From Motiliproteus sp036961355 (GTDB lineage Bacteria; Pseudomonadota; Gammaproteobacteria; Pseudomonadales; Balneatricaceae), in assembly GCA_036961355.1 (NCBI GenBank), contig JBALVL010000013.1, positions 47,631 through 111,630 on the forward strand: a DNA stretch of 64,000 nucleotides. The letters run 5' to 3'. The translations under genes were made by a program, and so were the position numbers. Position 1 is the first letter of the stretch, and every line of letters begins with the position of its first letter. This document shows, piece by piece, positions 26,338-35,534 of the stretch. The notes under the pieces were generated by a model. That model worked only from the letters and a program-made list of their open reading frames with translations. It ran no database searches and was not told the DNA's origin.

Positions 26338-28779
26338 ATGACAGATAAAAATAAATTGCCTGCCAAGGCGCAGGTCGTGGTCATTGGTGGCGGTATTGTC
26401 GGTTGCTCTATCGCTTATCATCTGGCTAAACGCGGCGTTAAGGGTGTGGTTTTGTTAGAGCGCAAACAGCTGACCTGTGGCACCACGTGGCACGCGGCAG
26501 GTCTGGTAAGCATGCTGTGGCCGACCCCGTATTTGACCCAGTTGGCGAAATACAGTCACGAGCTGTATGCGTCACTGGAGGAGGAAACCGGTCAGGCCAC
26601 CGGCTATCGCCAGATCGGCAGTTTGTCGGTGGCGCGTACCGAAGAGCGTCTGGAAGAGCTGCAACGCACCTCGTCGATGGCTTCGGTGTTCGGCGTTGAG
26701 TCCGAGATGATCGATAACGATCGACTGGCTGAGCTTTATCCGGGAATCGATATCGAGGGTATCGTCGGTGCGCTCTATATCGAAAAAGATGGCCAGACCA
26801 ATCCTATTGATACCACCATGGCGTTGGCCAAAGGGGCACGCATGCACGGTGCCAAAGTGCTCGAAGGGATCAAGGTCGAAGAAATTTTGGTCGAAGGCGG
26901 CCAGGCGGTAGGGGTGCAAACGGATCAAGGTTCGATTGTTGCCGATAAGGTGGTGCTTGCCGGTGGTCTTTGGTCGCGCGATGTCGCCGCTAAGATCGGT
27001 GTTGACCTACCGCTCTACGCTTGTGAACATTTTTATGTGGTGACCGAAGAGATGAAGGGGTTGACCCGGCGTCCGGTCCTGAGGGACTTCGATAAAGGGA
27101 TCTACTTCAAAGAAGATACCGGCAAGATGCTGGTCGGTTGGTTCGAGCATAATGCCCGCGGTTGTTCGATGGATCGGATTCAGGAGGATTTTTGCTTTGA
27201 CGAGTTCCCGTGTGAGCTTGACCATATCGAAGCGTACCTGATGAGTAGCATGGAAACGTTTCCGGCACTGGAAGAGACTGGTATTCGCACCTTCTTCAAC
27301 GGCCCAGAGAGTTTTACCCCGGATAACCTGCATCTGCTGGGCCCGACCCCTGAGGTCGATAACTTCTTTGTGGCGTGCGGTCTTAACTCCAAAGGCATCG
27401 GTGCCGGTGGCGGACTGGGTATGCTGATGGCCGACTGGATTGTCGATGGTCATCCCTCGGGCGATATCTGGGAATGTGATGTCCGTCGTCATAATCCGGC
27501 GCAGCGAACCCAGTCTTATATCGAAGAGCGAATTCCCGAAGCGTTGGGCCATACCTATGCCATGCACTGGCCTTTCTATCAGTATCAAACAGGCCGTGAC
27601 AAGCAGTGCTCGCCGCTGCATCAGGAGCTGAAAAAGCACGGTGCGTGTTTTGGTGAGGTCGGTGGGTTTGAGCGACCAAACTGGTTCGCACAGGACGGTG
27701 CCAAAGCCGAGTATCAATATAGCTACAAGCGGCAGAATTGGTTTGATAGCTCTGCCGGCGAACATCGGGCAATGCGTGAAAATGTCGGGGTTTACGATAT
27801 CTCGTCGTTCGGCAAGTTCGAGGTGTCGGGTACCGATGCCGAGAAAGCGCTGCAATGGATCTGCGCTGGTGATGTGGCGGTCGAGCAAGGCTCGCTGATT
27901 TATACCCAGTGGCTCAATCCGCGTGGCGGCATCGAAGCCGACGTCACGCTGTCAAAACTGGCCAGTGACCGCTACATGGTGACGACCGGTATCGGTTCGT
28001 ATAACCGCGATTGGTGGCACCTGAAGAAGAACCTACAGGGCGATGTGCAGTTACGAGACATGAGCGCCGAATATGCTTGCCTGTCGTTACAGGGGCCGAA
28101 TGCGCGCGCGGTGCTTGAGACGTTGGCGGAGACCGATATTAGCGTTACAGGGTTTGTCTTTGGTAGCGGTCGCTTCGCGATGGTGGCGGGAGTTCGGGTC
28201 TGGTTGCAACGACTCTCGTATGTCGGTGAACTGGGGTGGGAGATCTTTGTGCCATCGGCAATGGCCGTTGAGTTTTACCGTAAGTTGCAGCAGGCCGGTG
28301 CCGCCTTTGAGTTACGTAATGTTGGCCTGCACGCGCTGAACAGCTTGCGGCTGGAGAAAGGTTTTCGTCACTGGGGCCACGATATCGGTTCAGAAGACAA
28401 TCTGCTGCAGGCCGGTTTGAGCTTTGCGGCTAAGCCCGATGCCAGCGACTTTATCGGTCGTGAGGCATTTTTGGCCGCAAAGGCGGCTGGGGTGCCGGAC
28501 CGTCGCTTGGTGCAGTTTAAACTCGATGATGCTGAGCCGTTGCTGTACCACAACGAACCGATTGTGCTGGATGGCCAGATTGCCGGTTACCTGACTTCAG
28601 GGATGTACGGCCATACCGTCGGTGCTGCGATCGGCATGGGTTATGTCGATGTTGCCGGGTTGACCAAAGATCGGCTGGACGCGGCCAGTTTCGAGATCGA
28701 GATCGCCAAGAAACGATTTAGTGCGCAAGCGTCGTTGCGTGCTCTGTACGACCCGTCCGGTAGCCGGATGAAACTCTAA
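26338..28779 (+). CDS. Dimethylglycine/sarcosine dehydrogenase-like FAD protein with GcvT domain
   Basis: Two-part flavoenzyme of 813 residues. The N-terminal DAO half starts with VVVIGGGIVGCSIAYHLAKRG. TTWHAAGL follows, with His52 at the position of the covalent FAD His of mammalian dimethylglycine dehydrogenase. A small FAO_M linker follows. The C-terminal half is a GcvT-like folate domain with VYDISSFGKFEVSG, LQGPNARAVL, GELGWEIFVP, the GLHALNSLRLEKGFRHWGHD signature and a GcvT C-terminal barrel. The family oxidises N-methyl groups and passes the C1 unit to tetrahydrofolate. Dimethylglycine or sarcosine are likely substrates but not proven. It is divergent from the LysR gene and followed by purU. 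Confidence 0.9.
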   Translation: MTDKNKLPAKAQVVVIGGGIVGCSIAYHLAKRGVKGVVLLERKQLTCGTTWHAAGLVSMLWPTPYLTQLAKYSHELYASLEEETGQATGYRQIGSLSVARTEERLEELQRTSSMASVFGVESEMIDNDRLAELYPGIDIEGIVGALYIEKDGQTNPIDTTMALAKGARMHGAKVLEGIKVEEILVEGGQAVGVQTDQGSIVADKVVLAGGLWSRDVAAKIGVDLPLYACEHFYVVTEEMKGLTRRPVLRDFDKGIYFKEDTGKMLVGWFEHNARGCSMDRIQEDFCFDEFPCELDHIEAYLMSSMETFPALEETGIRTFFNGPESFTPDNLHLLGPTPEVDNFFVACGLNSKGIGAGGGLGMLMADWIVDGHPSGDIWECDVRRHNPAQRTQSYIEERIPEALGHTYAMHWPFYQYQTGRDKQCSPLHQELKKHGACFGEVGGFERPNWFAQDGAKAEYQYSYKRQNWFDSSAGEHRAMRENVGVYDISSFGKFEVSGTDAEKALQWICAGDVAVEQGSLIYTQWLNPRGGIEADVTLSKLASDRYMVTTGIGSYNRDWWHLKKNLQGDVQLRDMSAEYACLSLQGPNARAVLETLAETDISVTGFVFGSGRFAMVAGVRVWLQRLSYVGELGWEIFVPSAMAVEFYRKLQQAGAAFELRNVGLHALNSLRLEKGFRHWGHDIGSEDNLLQAGLSFAAKPDASDFIGREAFLAAKAAGVPDRRLVQFKLDDAEPLLYHNEPIVLDGQIAGYLTSGMYGHTVGAAIGMGYVDVAGLTKDRLDAASFEIEIAKKRFSAQASLRALYDPSGSRMKL

Positions 28780-28887
28780 TGCCAGTCGTGCTAAACGCCG
28801 CACCCTGACGAGTGACAGCAAGGTTGACGGCAAGAGCACCTGCCAAGGCATTCGGCGCGTCGGTACGCCAAGACATTCCAACGAAAA

Positions 28888-28930
28888 GCGAGAAATACAC
28901 AGTACCCAATCGGTACTGTGTGCGTCTCGC
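28888..28930 (+). terminator. Long hairpin between the dehydrogenase gene and purU
   Basis: A 10-bp perfect stem (28897-28906 with 28912-28921, loop CAATC) is extended across a 3x3 internal loop by GCGAGA/TCTCGC (28888-28893 with 28925-28930). CCCCCTTTTAAAA follows, a poor T-tract. It could be a terminator with partial read-through or a leader structure of purU, which starts 36 bases later. Confidence 0.5.
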
Positions 28931-28965
28931 CCCCTTTTAAAATACCTCAATCACGATTGGATTTA

Positions 28966-29829
28966 ATGATGAAAAACAAACCCGCCTATCTCTTAAAAGT
29001 CTCCTGCCCTGGGCGCAGCGGTATCGTTGCCGCCTTGGGTAACTTCCTGGCTGACCGGGGGTGTTTTATTAAGGAGTTTCATCAATTTGACGATATGGAT
29101 TCGGGACGTTTCTTCTCCACCATTGAATTTGTTTTCGAAGGCGAAAAGAACCCCAGTGTGGACCAACTACGGGCCGCTTTTGAAGTCACCGCGATGCGCT
29201 TTGAGATGGAGTGGGGGATCCACGACGCCGACCAGCCCGCCAAGGTGCTGATCATGGTGTCGAAGTATGATCACTGTTTGCGTGATCTGATGTATCGCTG
29301 CTCAACCGGAGAGTTGAATGTTGAAATCACCACGGTTGTGTCCAACCATGACGATCTGCGTCATCTGGTCGAGCGCGAAGGTATTCCGTTTATCCATCTG
29401 CCAGTTAGCAAAGAGACTAAGCCGGGGCAGGAAGCGCGGTTGCTGCAACTCGTTGAGCAGACAGGTTCTGAATTGGTCGTGTTAGCGCGCTATATGCAGG
29501 TGTTATCCGACACGCTTTGTCGGCAGCTGGAGGGGCGCTGTATCAATATTCACCACTCGTTCTTGCCCGGTTTTAAGGGGGCTAAACCCTACTATCAGGC
29601 ATACCAACGCGGTGTGAAACTGATCGGTGCGACTGCGCACTATGTTACCGCTGATCTGGATGAAGGGCCGATTATCGACCAGATGGTCGAGCGGGTAAGC
29701 CACAGTCATGACCCGCAGCATCTGACCCAGGTCGGTCGTGATATGGAGGCACAAACGCTGGCACGGGCGGTGAAATATCATGTCGGTCAGCGGGTCTTCA
29801 AAAATGGCTTGAGAACAGTCGTCTTTTAA
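28966..29829 (+). CDS. purU: Formyltetrahydrofolate deformylase PurU
   Basis: Hydrolyses 10-formyl-THF to formate and THF, balancing the folate C1 pool. The 287-residue product has an N-terminal ACT domain (about 1-85, YLLKVSCPGRSGIVAALGNFL). The formyl-transferase fold carries catalytic Asn and His in INIHHSFLPGFKGAKPYYQAY and Asp in LDEGPIIDQ. Either of two adjacent ATGs (28966, 28969) may be used. Being directly after the dehydrogenase gene, as in glycine-betaine degradation clusters of pseudomonads, suggests it regenerates THF during demethylation. Confidence 0.96.
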   Translation: MMKNKPAYLLKVSCPGRSGIVAALGNFLADRGCFIKEFHQFDDMDSGRFFSTIEFVFEGEKNPSVDQLRAAFEVTAMRFEMEWGIHDADQPAKVLIMVSKYDHCLRDLMYRCSTGELNVEITTVVSNHDDLRHLVEREGIPFIHLPVSKETKPGQEARLLQLVEQTGSELVVLARYMQVLSDTLCRQLEGRCINIHHSFLPGFKGAKPYYQAYQRGVKLIGATAHYVTADLDEGPIIDQMVERVSHSHDPQHLTQVGRDMEAQTLARAVKYHVGQRVFKNGLRTVVF

Positions 29830-29924
29830 ATTAGGCCTTTGACCGCTTGTCTAAGGAGACTCTGATTAAGTCCTAAAGCGTGTGTTGATTGCCCTTGTTC
29901 AGGGAGGGTTTTAGATAAGAACGA

Positions 29925-31703
29925 CTACAGCGGCCAGACCAGAATGATCATCGGTACTGCGATCACTACGATAATAATTTCCAGCGGCAATCCCATACGC
30001 CAATAGTCGCCGAAGGCATAACCCCCCGGTCCCAGCACCAGGGTGTTCGACTGGTGACCGATGGGTGTCAGGAAGGCGCAAGAAGCGCCGACGGCAACGG
30101 CCATCAGAAAGGGGTCTGCGTTGACGTTGAGCCCTTGAGCGATGCCTATCGCGATCGGCGCCATGACGATGGCGGTGGTGGCATTATTGATCACGTCGGA
30201 GAGAAACATCGTTACCACCAGCACCAACCCCAGCGTCAGATACAGCGGATATTGCTCGGTGATCCCGAGTATCTGCGAGGCTAATAACTGGGTCAGACCG
30301 GTACTCTCCAGCGCTCGTCCTACGGGGATCATCGCCATCAACAGCACAATCACCGGCCAGTCGATCGGCAGGTAGAGCTGTTCTGCCGTGAGGATGTTAA
30401 CCAACAGGTAGGCCAGAATAGCCAGCATAAAGGCGATCGTCAGGGGTAACACTTCGGCGACGCCCAGACCGATAGAAAAAGCAAATATACCGACAGCCAG
30501 TGCTACTCTGCGGGGATTTCCAAGGCTTAAGTTTCGCTCGGCTAATGGCAGCATACCCAGTACCGGCAACTGTGTTTCGACACTTTCAGCACTGCCTTGT
30601 AGCAGTAAAATGTCGCCGGCCTGAAAAATTTGGCGGCGCAGTCTGCGGCGAATTTGTTGCCCCTGACGCGCTAAGCCGACCAGCGCCAGTGTGCTGCCGC
30701 TGATGCGCCGAAATTGACTCACCTCTTGTCCTGCCAGTATCGACCCTTGCTGGATCACACCTTCGGCTAGGGTTTGTTCACCACCGGTCATCTGCTTATA
30801 TTTTCCGTCCGCGCTGGTGATTAACTCCAGATCATAACTGTCGAGCACCGGCTGAATATCATTGGGGTCTGCCTGTAGTATCAGGATATCGCCTGCTTCA
30901 AGCAGGTGGCCCGGTGACGCGTGCCTGACCCTTCCGTGTCGTTGCGCCATACCGATAATGGTGACGTCATTTTCGTGCAGTTCTTCCAGCGCGCTGATCT
31001 GCGTTCCGATCAACGTGGAGCTGTCGGTAACGATCACCTCGGTGAGGTAGTCGTCGATAGAGAACAGTTGTTCTGCCGGGCTTTTGCTCATTCTGATCTT
31101 GGGGATCAAGCGCCAGCCAATCAGCGAAACAAAGAGCACACCGATGGCTGCCACGGTGACACCGACCGCACTGAAATCGAATAAGGAAAACGGCGTTCCG
31201 GCACTTTGTGTGCGTAAGGAGGCGATGATGATATTGGGCGGGGTGCCGATCGAGGTGGCCATCCCGCCAAGAATGCTGCCAAATGCCAGCGGCATCAGCA
31301 GCATGGCGGGAGAGCGTTGGTGTTTTGCGGCGGTGGCCAGAGCGACCGGCAGCATCAATGCCAGAGCGCCGACGTTATTCATAAAGGCCGATGCTATCGC
31401 CACAATCGAGGTCAGCGACAGTACATGCATCAACGGGTTTTCGGTGACCCCGAGCATGTGCTGAGTGACCAGATCCACCACGCCCGAGCGCTTCAGAGCA
31501 TCACTGATCACGAGTACCGCTGCAACGGTCACCACCGCTGGATGACCTGCCCCCAGAAACGCGTCGCTGGCCGGTGTCAGTCCCAGCAGCACACAAAGTC
31601 CCAGGGCGATCCCCGCCACGATATCGTGGCGAATGCGGCCCCAGATAAACAGGCCAAAAGCCACCATCAAGATAGATGAGATCTGAATCTGTTCTGCCGT
31701 CAT
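29925..31703 (-). CDS. SLC13/DASS-type transporter with two TrkA-C domains
   Basis: Inner-membrane permease of 592 residues in the divalent-anion/sodium symporter (SLC13, ArsB-like) superfamily. The N-terminal membrane half has repeated re-entrant hairpin motifs, including NNVGALALMLPVA and TSIGTPPNIII. A soluble middle part (about 205-385) holds two TrkA-C (RCK_C) domains. The C-terminal membrane half has DVINNATTAIVMAPIA. The substrate could be sulfate, a dicarboxylate or another anion; sequence alone does not decide. It converges on purU and is about 220 bp from the channel gene. A 12-bp palindrome ACTCCATGGAGT (31718-31729) lies just upstream. Confidence 0.88.
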   Translation of the reverse strand: MTAEQIQISSILMVAFGLFIWGRIRHDIVAGIALGLCVLLGLTPASDAFLGAGHPAVVTVAAVLVISDALKRSGVVDLVTQHMLGVTENPLMHVLSLTSIVAIASAFMNNVGALALMLPVALATAAKHQRSPAMLLMPLAFGSILGGMATSIGTPPNIIIASLRTQSAGTPFSLFDFSAVGVTVAAIGVLFVSLIGWRLIPKIRMSKSPAEQLFSIDDYLTEVIVTDSSTLIGTQISALEELHENDVTIIGMAQRHGRVRHASPGHLLEAGDILILQADPNDIQPVLDSYDLELITSADGKYKQMTGGEQTLAEGVIQQGSILAGQEVSQFRRISGSTLALVGLARQGQQIRRRLRRQIFQAGDILLLQGSAESVETQLPVLGMLPLAERNLSLGNPRRVALAVGIFAFSIGLGVAEVLPLTIAFMLAILAYLLVNILTAEQLYLPIDWPVIVLLMAMIPVGRALESTGLTQLLASQILGITEQYPLYLTLGLVLVVTMFLSDVINNATTAIVMAPIAIGIAQGLNVNADPFLMAVAVGASCAFLTPIGHQSNTLVLGPGGYAFGDYWRMGLPLEIIIVVIAVPMIILVWPL

Positions 31704-31927
31704 CGGTTTATCAACTCACTCCATGGAGTTTGATGCCACCCGAGGTTGTTGCCGTCCGGTATCACAGGGCGTCATTTCTGGCCAAGCTACCGGCTATCGA
31801 TCGTTGCCAATCTAAGCAGCATAGAGCAGTACTCTCCCCTATGTGCTCCAGACCCGTCCTTTGGTGGTGATGGATAACGTCAAGAATGCCGATGCACCGC
31901 TGATGAACGGGGAATAATGTTGTCTAA

Positions 31928-32761
31928 TTACACTGTTTTTTGGTCGTTTTCGCGATGTTGTGTTTCGGCCTGTAACTGTCGTTTCTCCATCGCTTCGAGC
32001 TTGTGGTAGATATCGGCGATGGTTGGCTCGTGCGCATCCAACGCTTTCTGCTTGAGTACCTTGTTGTGTTCGTCGTTCATGACGTTGACGACGATGCCGA
32101 TCACCATGTTAAGGAAGGCGAAAGCGGTGAAGAAGATAAAACTGATGTAGTAGGTCCAACTCAATGGATAGACCGCCATCGTTTCGTACATCACGTCGGT
32201 CCAATCTTCGAACGTCATCACTCGGAATAATGTCAGCAGCGAAATAGTGACGTCACCCCAGAGTACGGGGTTGATCTGATGAAATAGTGTGCTGCCCATC
32301 GCGGCATAGATGTAGAAGATGATGAACATCAGCAACAGCACGTAGCCGAGCTGCGGTAGCGCCTTGATCAGTGAATTGAGCAGCATCCGTAGTTCAGGGA
32401 TGATCGATACCATCCGGAGTACCCGAAAGACCCGCACCAACCGCGCTACCAGCGCCATATCGGTATTTTCGATCGGCACCAGACTAATCGTAACGATTAG
32501 GGTGTCGAAGATGTTCCACGGGTCTTTGAAAAAATCGATTTTGTTTTTTTCTCCGATAAATCGAATCGTGATTTCGATCAGGAAGATCAGCGTGATCAGG
32601 CGGTCGAGCCAGGTCGCGATGGTCTGTGTTAATGGGTGTAGATCGTAGGTTTTGGCGCCGACCAGCAGCGCTGAGGCGATAATGACAAAAACGACGAAAA
32701 GCTCGAAAGCCTTGTGGCTACGTAGCGTCAAAAAGCGTTGTTGCAGAGAAAGGGTATTCAT
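31928..32761 (-). CDS. Single-domain voltage-gated cation channel (BacNav-like)
   Basis: Predicted six-helix channel subunit of 277 residues that forms a homotetramer. S1-S4 are clear; S4 reads ARLVRVFRVLRMV with four Arg at three-residue spacing. S5 is LGYVLLLMFIIFYIYAAMG, followed by the pore loop, S6 (ISFIFFTAFAFLNMVIGIVVNVM) and a C-terminal coiled coil (IYHKLEAMEKRQLQ). The selectivity filter is TFEDWTD (183-189). Sodium-selective relatives have TLESWSx, and engineered calcium-selective NavAb has TLDDWSD. Ion preference is therefore open. It stands alone between two unrelated genes. Confidence 0.9.
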   Translation of the reverse strand: MNTLSLQQRFLTLRSHKAFELFVVFVIIASALLVGAKTYDLHPLTQTIATWLDRLITLIFLIEITIRFIGEKNKIDFFKDPWNIFDTLIVTISLVPIENTDMALVARLVRVFRVLRMVSIIPELRMLLNSLIKALPQLGYVLLLMFIIFYIYAAMGSTLFHQINPVLWGDVTISLLTLFRVMTFEDWTDVMYETMAVYPLSWTYYISFIFFTAFAFLNMVIGIVVNVMNDEHNKVLKQKALDAHEPTIADIYHKLEAMEKRQLQAETQHRENDQKTV

Positions 32762-33080
32762 GGGGTGACAGTTCTCGACGGGCCAGGGACGACAATAAAG
32801 AGAGTTGAAAGGCCATAATGGGGATAACGAAGGGGTTTTCCAAGCTTAGGCGTAAATCAATACGGTGGAATTGGCCTTTGGTCTGAGTCAAGTGACCCAA
32901 GCCAGTATGGGTGATCTGGGCACGGCCAAAATATTCTCCGATTTTTTTGTGGCATCATTTCTGGCACCTTGATTTTGCACAAAAGGGGGCTTAAGTTAGC
33001 GGCGCTTTGGTCGCTCTGCCCCTCGGCCTAGGTTTCTGGCTTTGACAGTGTTTTTCTTGGGGATTTTTGGAAATCGACCT
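32762..33080. other. Divergent non-coding region, channel gene / cbiB
   Basis: About 320 bp between divergent starts. I looked for a cobalamin riboswitch before cbiB and did not recognise the conserved B12-box. TGGCAC near 32961 resembles a sigma-54 -24 element, but the spacing to the following TTGC is wrong. No other feature was recognised. Confidence 0.4.
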
Positions 33081-34070
33081 GTGCCACCTGGTGTAACTAT
33101 CCTTCTCGAATCGTTATCGGCTATCGACCTTGCATGGTGGTTGATGCTAGTCGCGCTGTTGCTCGATCGTTTGCTGGGTGAGTTGCGTTGTTGGCACCCG
33201 CTGGTAGGGTTTGGCCGGGCGGTGGACGCGGTAGAAAAACGCTTCAACCGAGAGGTGAGCAGTGTCCCCGGTTCAGACTCAGGGTTACAGCTGCGGCTGC
33301 ATGGTACGGCGGCAATGTTACTGCTGGTTGGCCTGCCTGTGTTGGCTGTCGTTTGGTTGCTACAGCTGTTTGAGTCGGGGTGGTGGCTGCAGCTGGTTGG
33401 GCTCTATTTCTGCATCGGCAGGCAAAGTCTTGTTGAGCATGCGCGGGCTATCGCCCTGCCGCTATTGGCGGGCGACTTCGCTCAAGCCCGACTTCGCACG
33501 AGTTACATCGTCAGCCGTAATACCGAATCAATGGATGAGGCAGATATCAGCAAGGCGACCGTCGAGTCGGTACTGGAAAATGGCAATGATGCCTGCTTCA
33601 CCACGCTGTTCTGGTTTGCCGTGGCGGGTTTGCCCGGCGCGCTGGCGCATCGGCTAGTCAACACGCTTGATGCGATGTGGGGTTATCGAACGCCACAGTA
33701 TTTGCACTTTGGTTGGGCTGCCGCCCGCTTTGACGACCTGCTGGCCTGGTTGCCTGCACGGTTATGTGCGTTGAGTTATGCGCTGGTTGGCCAGACACGA
33801 AAGGCGTTAACTTGCTGGCGGCAGCAGGCACCGTTGTACGACAGTCCTAACGGTGGCCCGACCATGGCGGCCGGGGCTGGGGCGTTAGCGATCACGTTAG
33901 GCGGTGCGGCGGTGTATCAGGGTAAGCTCAAACAACGAACGGTGTTGGGGTGTGGCCCTGCGGCGCAAGCTGTTGATATCGAACGGTCGCTGCAACTGTT
34001 CAATCGGGCGTTACTGCTGTGGCTACTTGTGGCTGGCGGTTGTTATCTATTGGCGTCCGGCATGGCTTAA
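33081..34070 (+). CDS. cbiB: Adenosylcobinamide-phosphate synthase CbiB/CobD
   Basis: Membrane enzyme that amidates adenosylcobyric acid with an aminopropanol arm in cobalamin synthesis. The GTG at 33081, with a GGA about nine bases before it, gives 329 residues; TTG 33042 and GTG 33048 are alternatives. The family pattern is plain: HPLVGFGRAVDAVEKR, SYIVSRNTESMDEADISKATVESVLENGNDACFTTLFWF, NTLDAMWGYRTPQYLHFGWAAARFDD and SPNGGPTMAAGAGAL. No other cobalamin gene is in the window, so it may serve a pathway encoded elsewhere or corrinoid salvage. Confidence 0.9.
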   Translation: MPPGVTILLESLSAIDLAWWLMLVALLLDRLLGELRCWHPLVGFGRAVDAVEKRFNREVSSVPGSDSGLQLRLHGTAAMLLLVGLPVLAVVWLLQLFESGWWLQLVGLYFCIGRQSLVEHARAIALPLLAGDFAQARLRTSYIVSRNTESMDEADISKATVESVLENGNDACFTTLFWFAVAGLPGALAHRLVNTLDAMWGYRTPQYLHFGWAAARFDDLLAWLPARLCALSYALVGQTRKALTCWRQQAPLYDSPNGGPTMAAGAGALAITLGGAAVYQGKLKQRTVLGCGPAAQAVDIERSLQLFNRALLLWLLVAGGCYLLASGMA

Positions 34071-34133
34071 GCATGGTGCTGTTCGTGAGAGCGATCTCTA
34101 CGGTTCTGGTAATACCTGATCCTGTTATCGGAC

Positions 34134-35366
34134 TTATTGTCGTGCCTGAATCAGCAGATTTCTTGGCGTAAGCTGGCGGCTGCAGAACTGTTGAAGTGTG
34201 ACTTGGTATCCATGCTGTTGCAGATAGAGGGCGCGATCAAGCACCAGCCACAACTCTAACGGGCGACGGAATAGCTGCTGCACTAGTTCGATCTGCTGGG
34301 TGGTTTGTACTCGTTGCAGGCCCCGTTGTTCAAACTGCTCGAAATCGATTCCTGCGGGTAGGCTCAGCTGTTTTCGTTCGGCCATCCAATGACAAAATTC
34401 GGTGAAGCTTCCCGACAGCCGTGATTGCGGGATGGTGGGGCAGTTGAGGTAGCGATCGATGCCCCGGATTTGTCGTTGCAACAGATCAAACCCTAGCCGC
34501 CAACTTAACTGCTGCTGACGCAGCCGTTGTTCGCGCGCACCGGCGGTTACTGTCTCCTGCACCGCCAGTCCTAAGTCGTCGCGGTTTAATCGCAGTGCAC
34601 TGGTAGCCACGATCTGGCTCAGCGGTTGATAACGTCTTGGATGGCTGGGCTGATCGTCTGGCAGATCAATTAAGTGGTAGCAACAGGGTGATAGGCTGAT
34701 CGACTTAACTCCGTGTTTTACTCCCTCTTCTAGCAGGCGAATATGCAGCTTGCCGCAGGCGTGTAGCGCCACGGCATGTTGCTCGGGTTGTAGCTGCTGG
34801 CTGGCGGCGGAACTCATCACATCTATAGCATGGTGGGTACAGGGCAATCGACGCTGATCGGCCAATTGCTGGCCGTGTTGGCAGAGTTGGGGTTGCAGCT
34901 CGAGACTGGTGACCGGCTGTTGGTGGCGATGGGCCAGTAGTCGACCGAGATGACCTTTGCCCGCGCACCATTCGATAAAGGGGCGGTCGGTATCGTACAA
35001 CGCCTGGTCGAAGGCGCAGATCTGCGACCACTTTCGGCCGGGGATATGGTAACTAAGCCAGGCCGGTGATGCTTCCTCGGAATTCGTTTCTGCGCTGCTG
35101 CTGGTCGCTGAGTCGACCTGGCACAGCTGCAGCAAGTGTTCGGCTTGTGGAATGAAAGGGGTTAAGGCTTGGGCGCGCTGCTTGTCATCGTTCAGTAATC
35201 GCTGACGTTCTATGGATGACAGTGATATTAACCACGACTGCAGTTGGCTATCGTGCCAAGGTGGAGTCATTAACTCAAAACTGCGTAGCTGCCAGAAGTG
35301 GCGATTGCAGCACAGCAATCGATCCAGTTCGGCAAAACGTTGTGACAGAGTGAGGGGCGCGGTCAT
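34134..35366 (-). CDS. METTL25-like SAM-dependent methyltransferase domain protein
   Basis: 410-residue protein with a central class I methyltransferase fold of the METTL25/Methyltransf_32 kind. FIEWCAGKGHLGRLLA is motif I, SLELQPQL is motif II, and VALHACGKLH with the later ISLSPCCYHL is the family hallmark. The N-terminal 120 residues and the Gln/Leu-rich C-terminal 150 are not recognised. A short Ser/Thr/Glu stretch (about 83-96) looks like a linker. It is transcribed in the same direction as, and 168 bp after, spoVR. The substrate is unknown; rRNA or tRNA is possible. Confidence 0.75.
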   Translation of the reverse strand: MTAPLTLSQRFAELDRLLCCNRHFWQLRSFELMTPPWHDSQLQSWLISLSSIERQRLLNDDKQRAQALTPFIPQAEHLLQLCQVDSATSSSAETNSEEASPAWLSYHIPGRKWSQICAFDQALYDTDRPFIEWCAGKGHLGRLLAHRHQQPVTSLELQPQLCQHGQQLADQRRLPCTHHAIDVMSSAASQQLQPEQHAVALHACGKLHIRLLEEGVKHGVKSISLSPCCYHLIDLPDDQPSHPRRYQPLSQIVATSALRLNRDDLGLAVQETVTAGAREQRLRQQQLSWRLGFDLLQRQIRGIDRYLNCPTIPQSRLSGSFTEFCHWMAERKQLSLPAGIDFEQFEQRGLQRVQTTQQIELVQQLFRRPLELWLVLDRALYLQQHGYQVTLQQFCSRQLTPRNLLIQARQ

Positions 35367-35534
35367 GACGGACTACTACCTTGAAATCGTCGCGGTCGAA
35401 ACAGGGAGGGGTGCCGATCATACGCCGCTAGCGAGGCCGATAACAAGATCATCAACCATTGTTGACCAATAACATCTGCTTTGACAAAACTGTGCCGTCA
35501 GCTAAGCGAAACTCTGCGTGAGGCGGACATCATC

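Noticed and set aside
27007..27888. Long open frame antisense to the dehydrogenase gene
   Set aside because: It is a shadow of a strongly conserved gene, and its translation resembles no known family.
32958..32980. Possible sigma-54 promoter (TGGCAC ... TTGCA) upstream of cbiB
   Set aside because: The distance from the GG to the GC element is 12 bases instead of the required 10.
32762..33080. Cobalamin riboswitch before cbiB
   Set aside because: The conserved B12-box and flanking helices are not recognisable in this interval.
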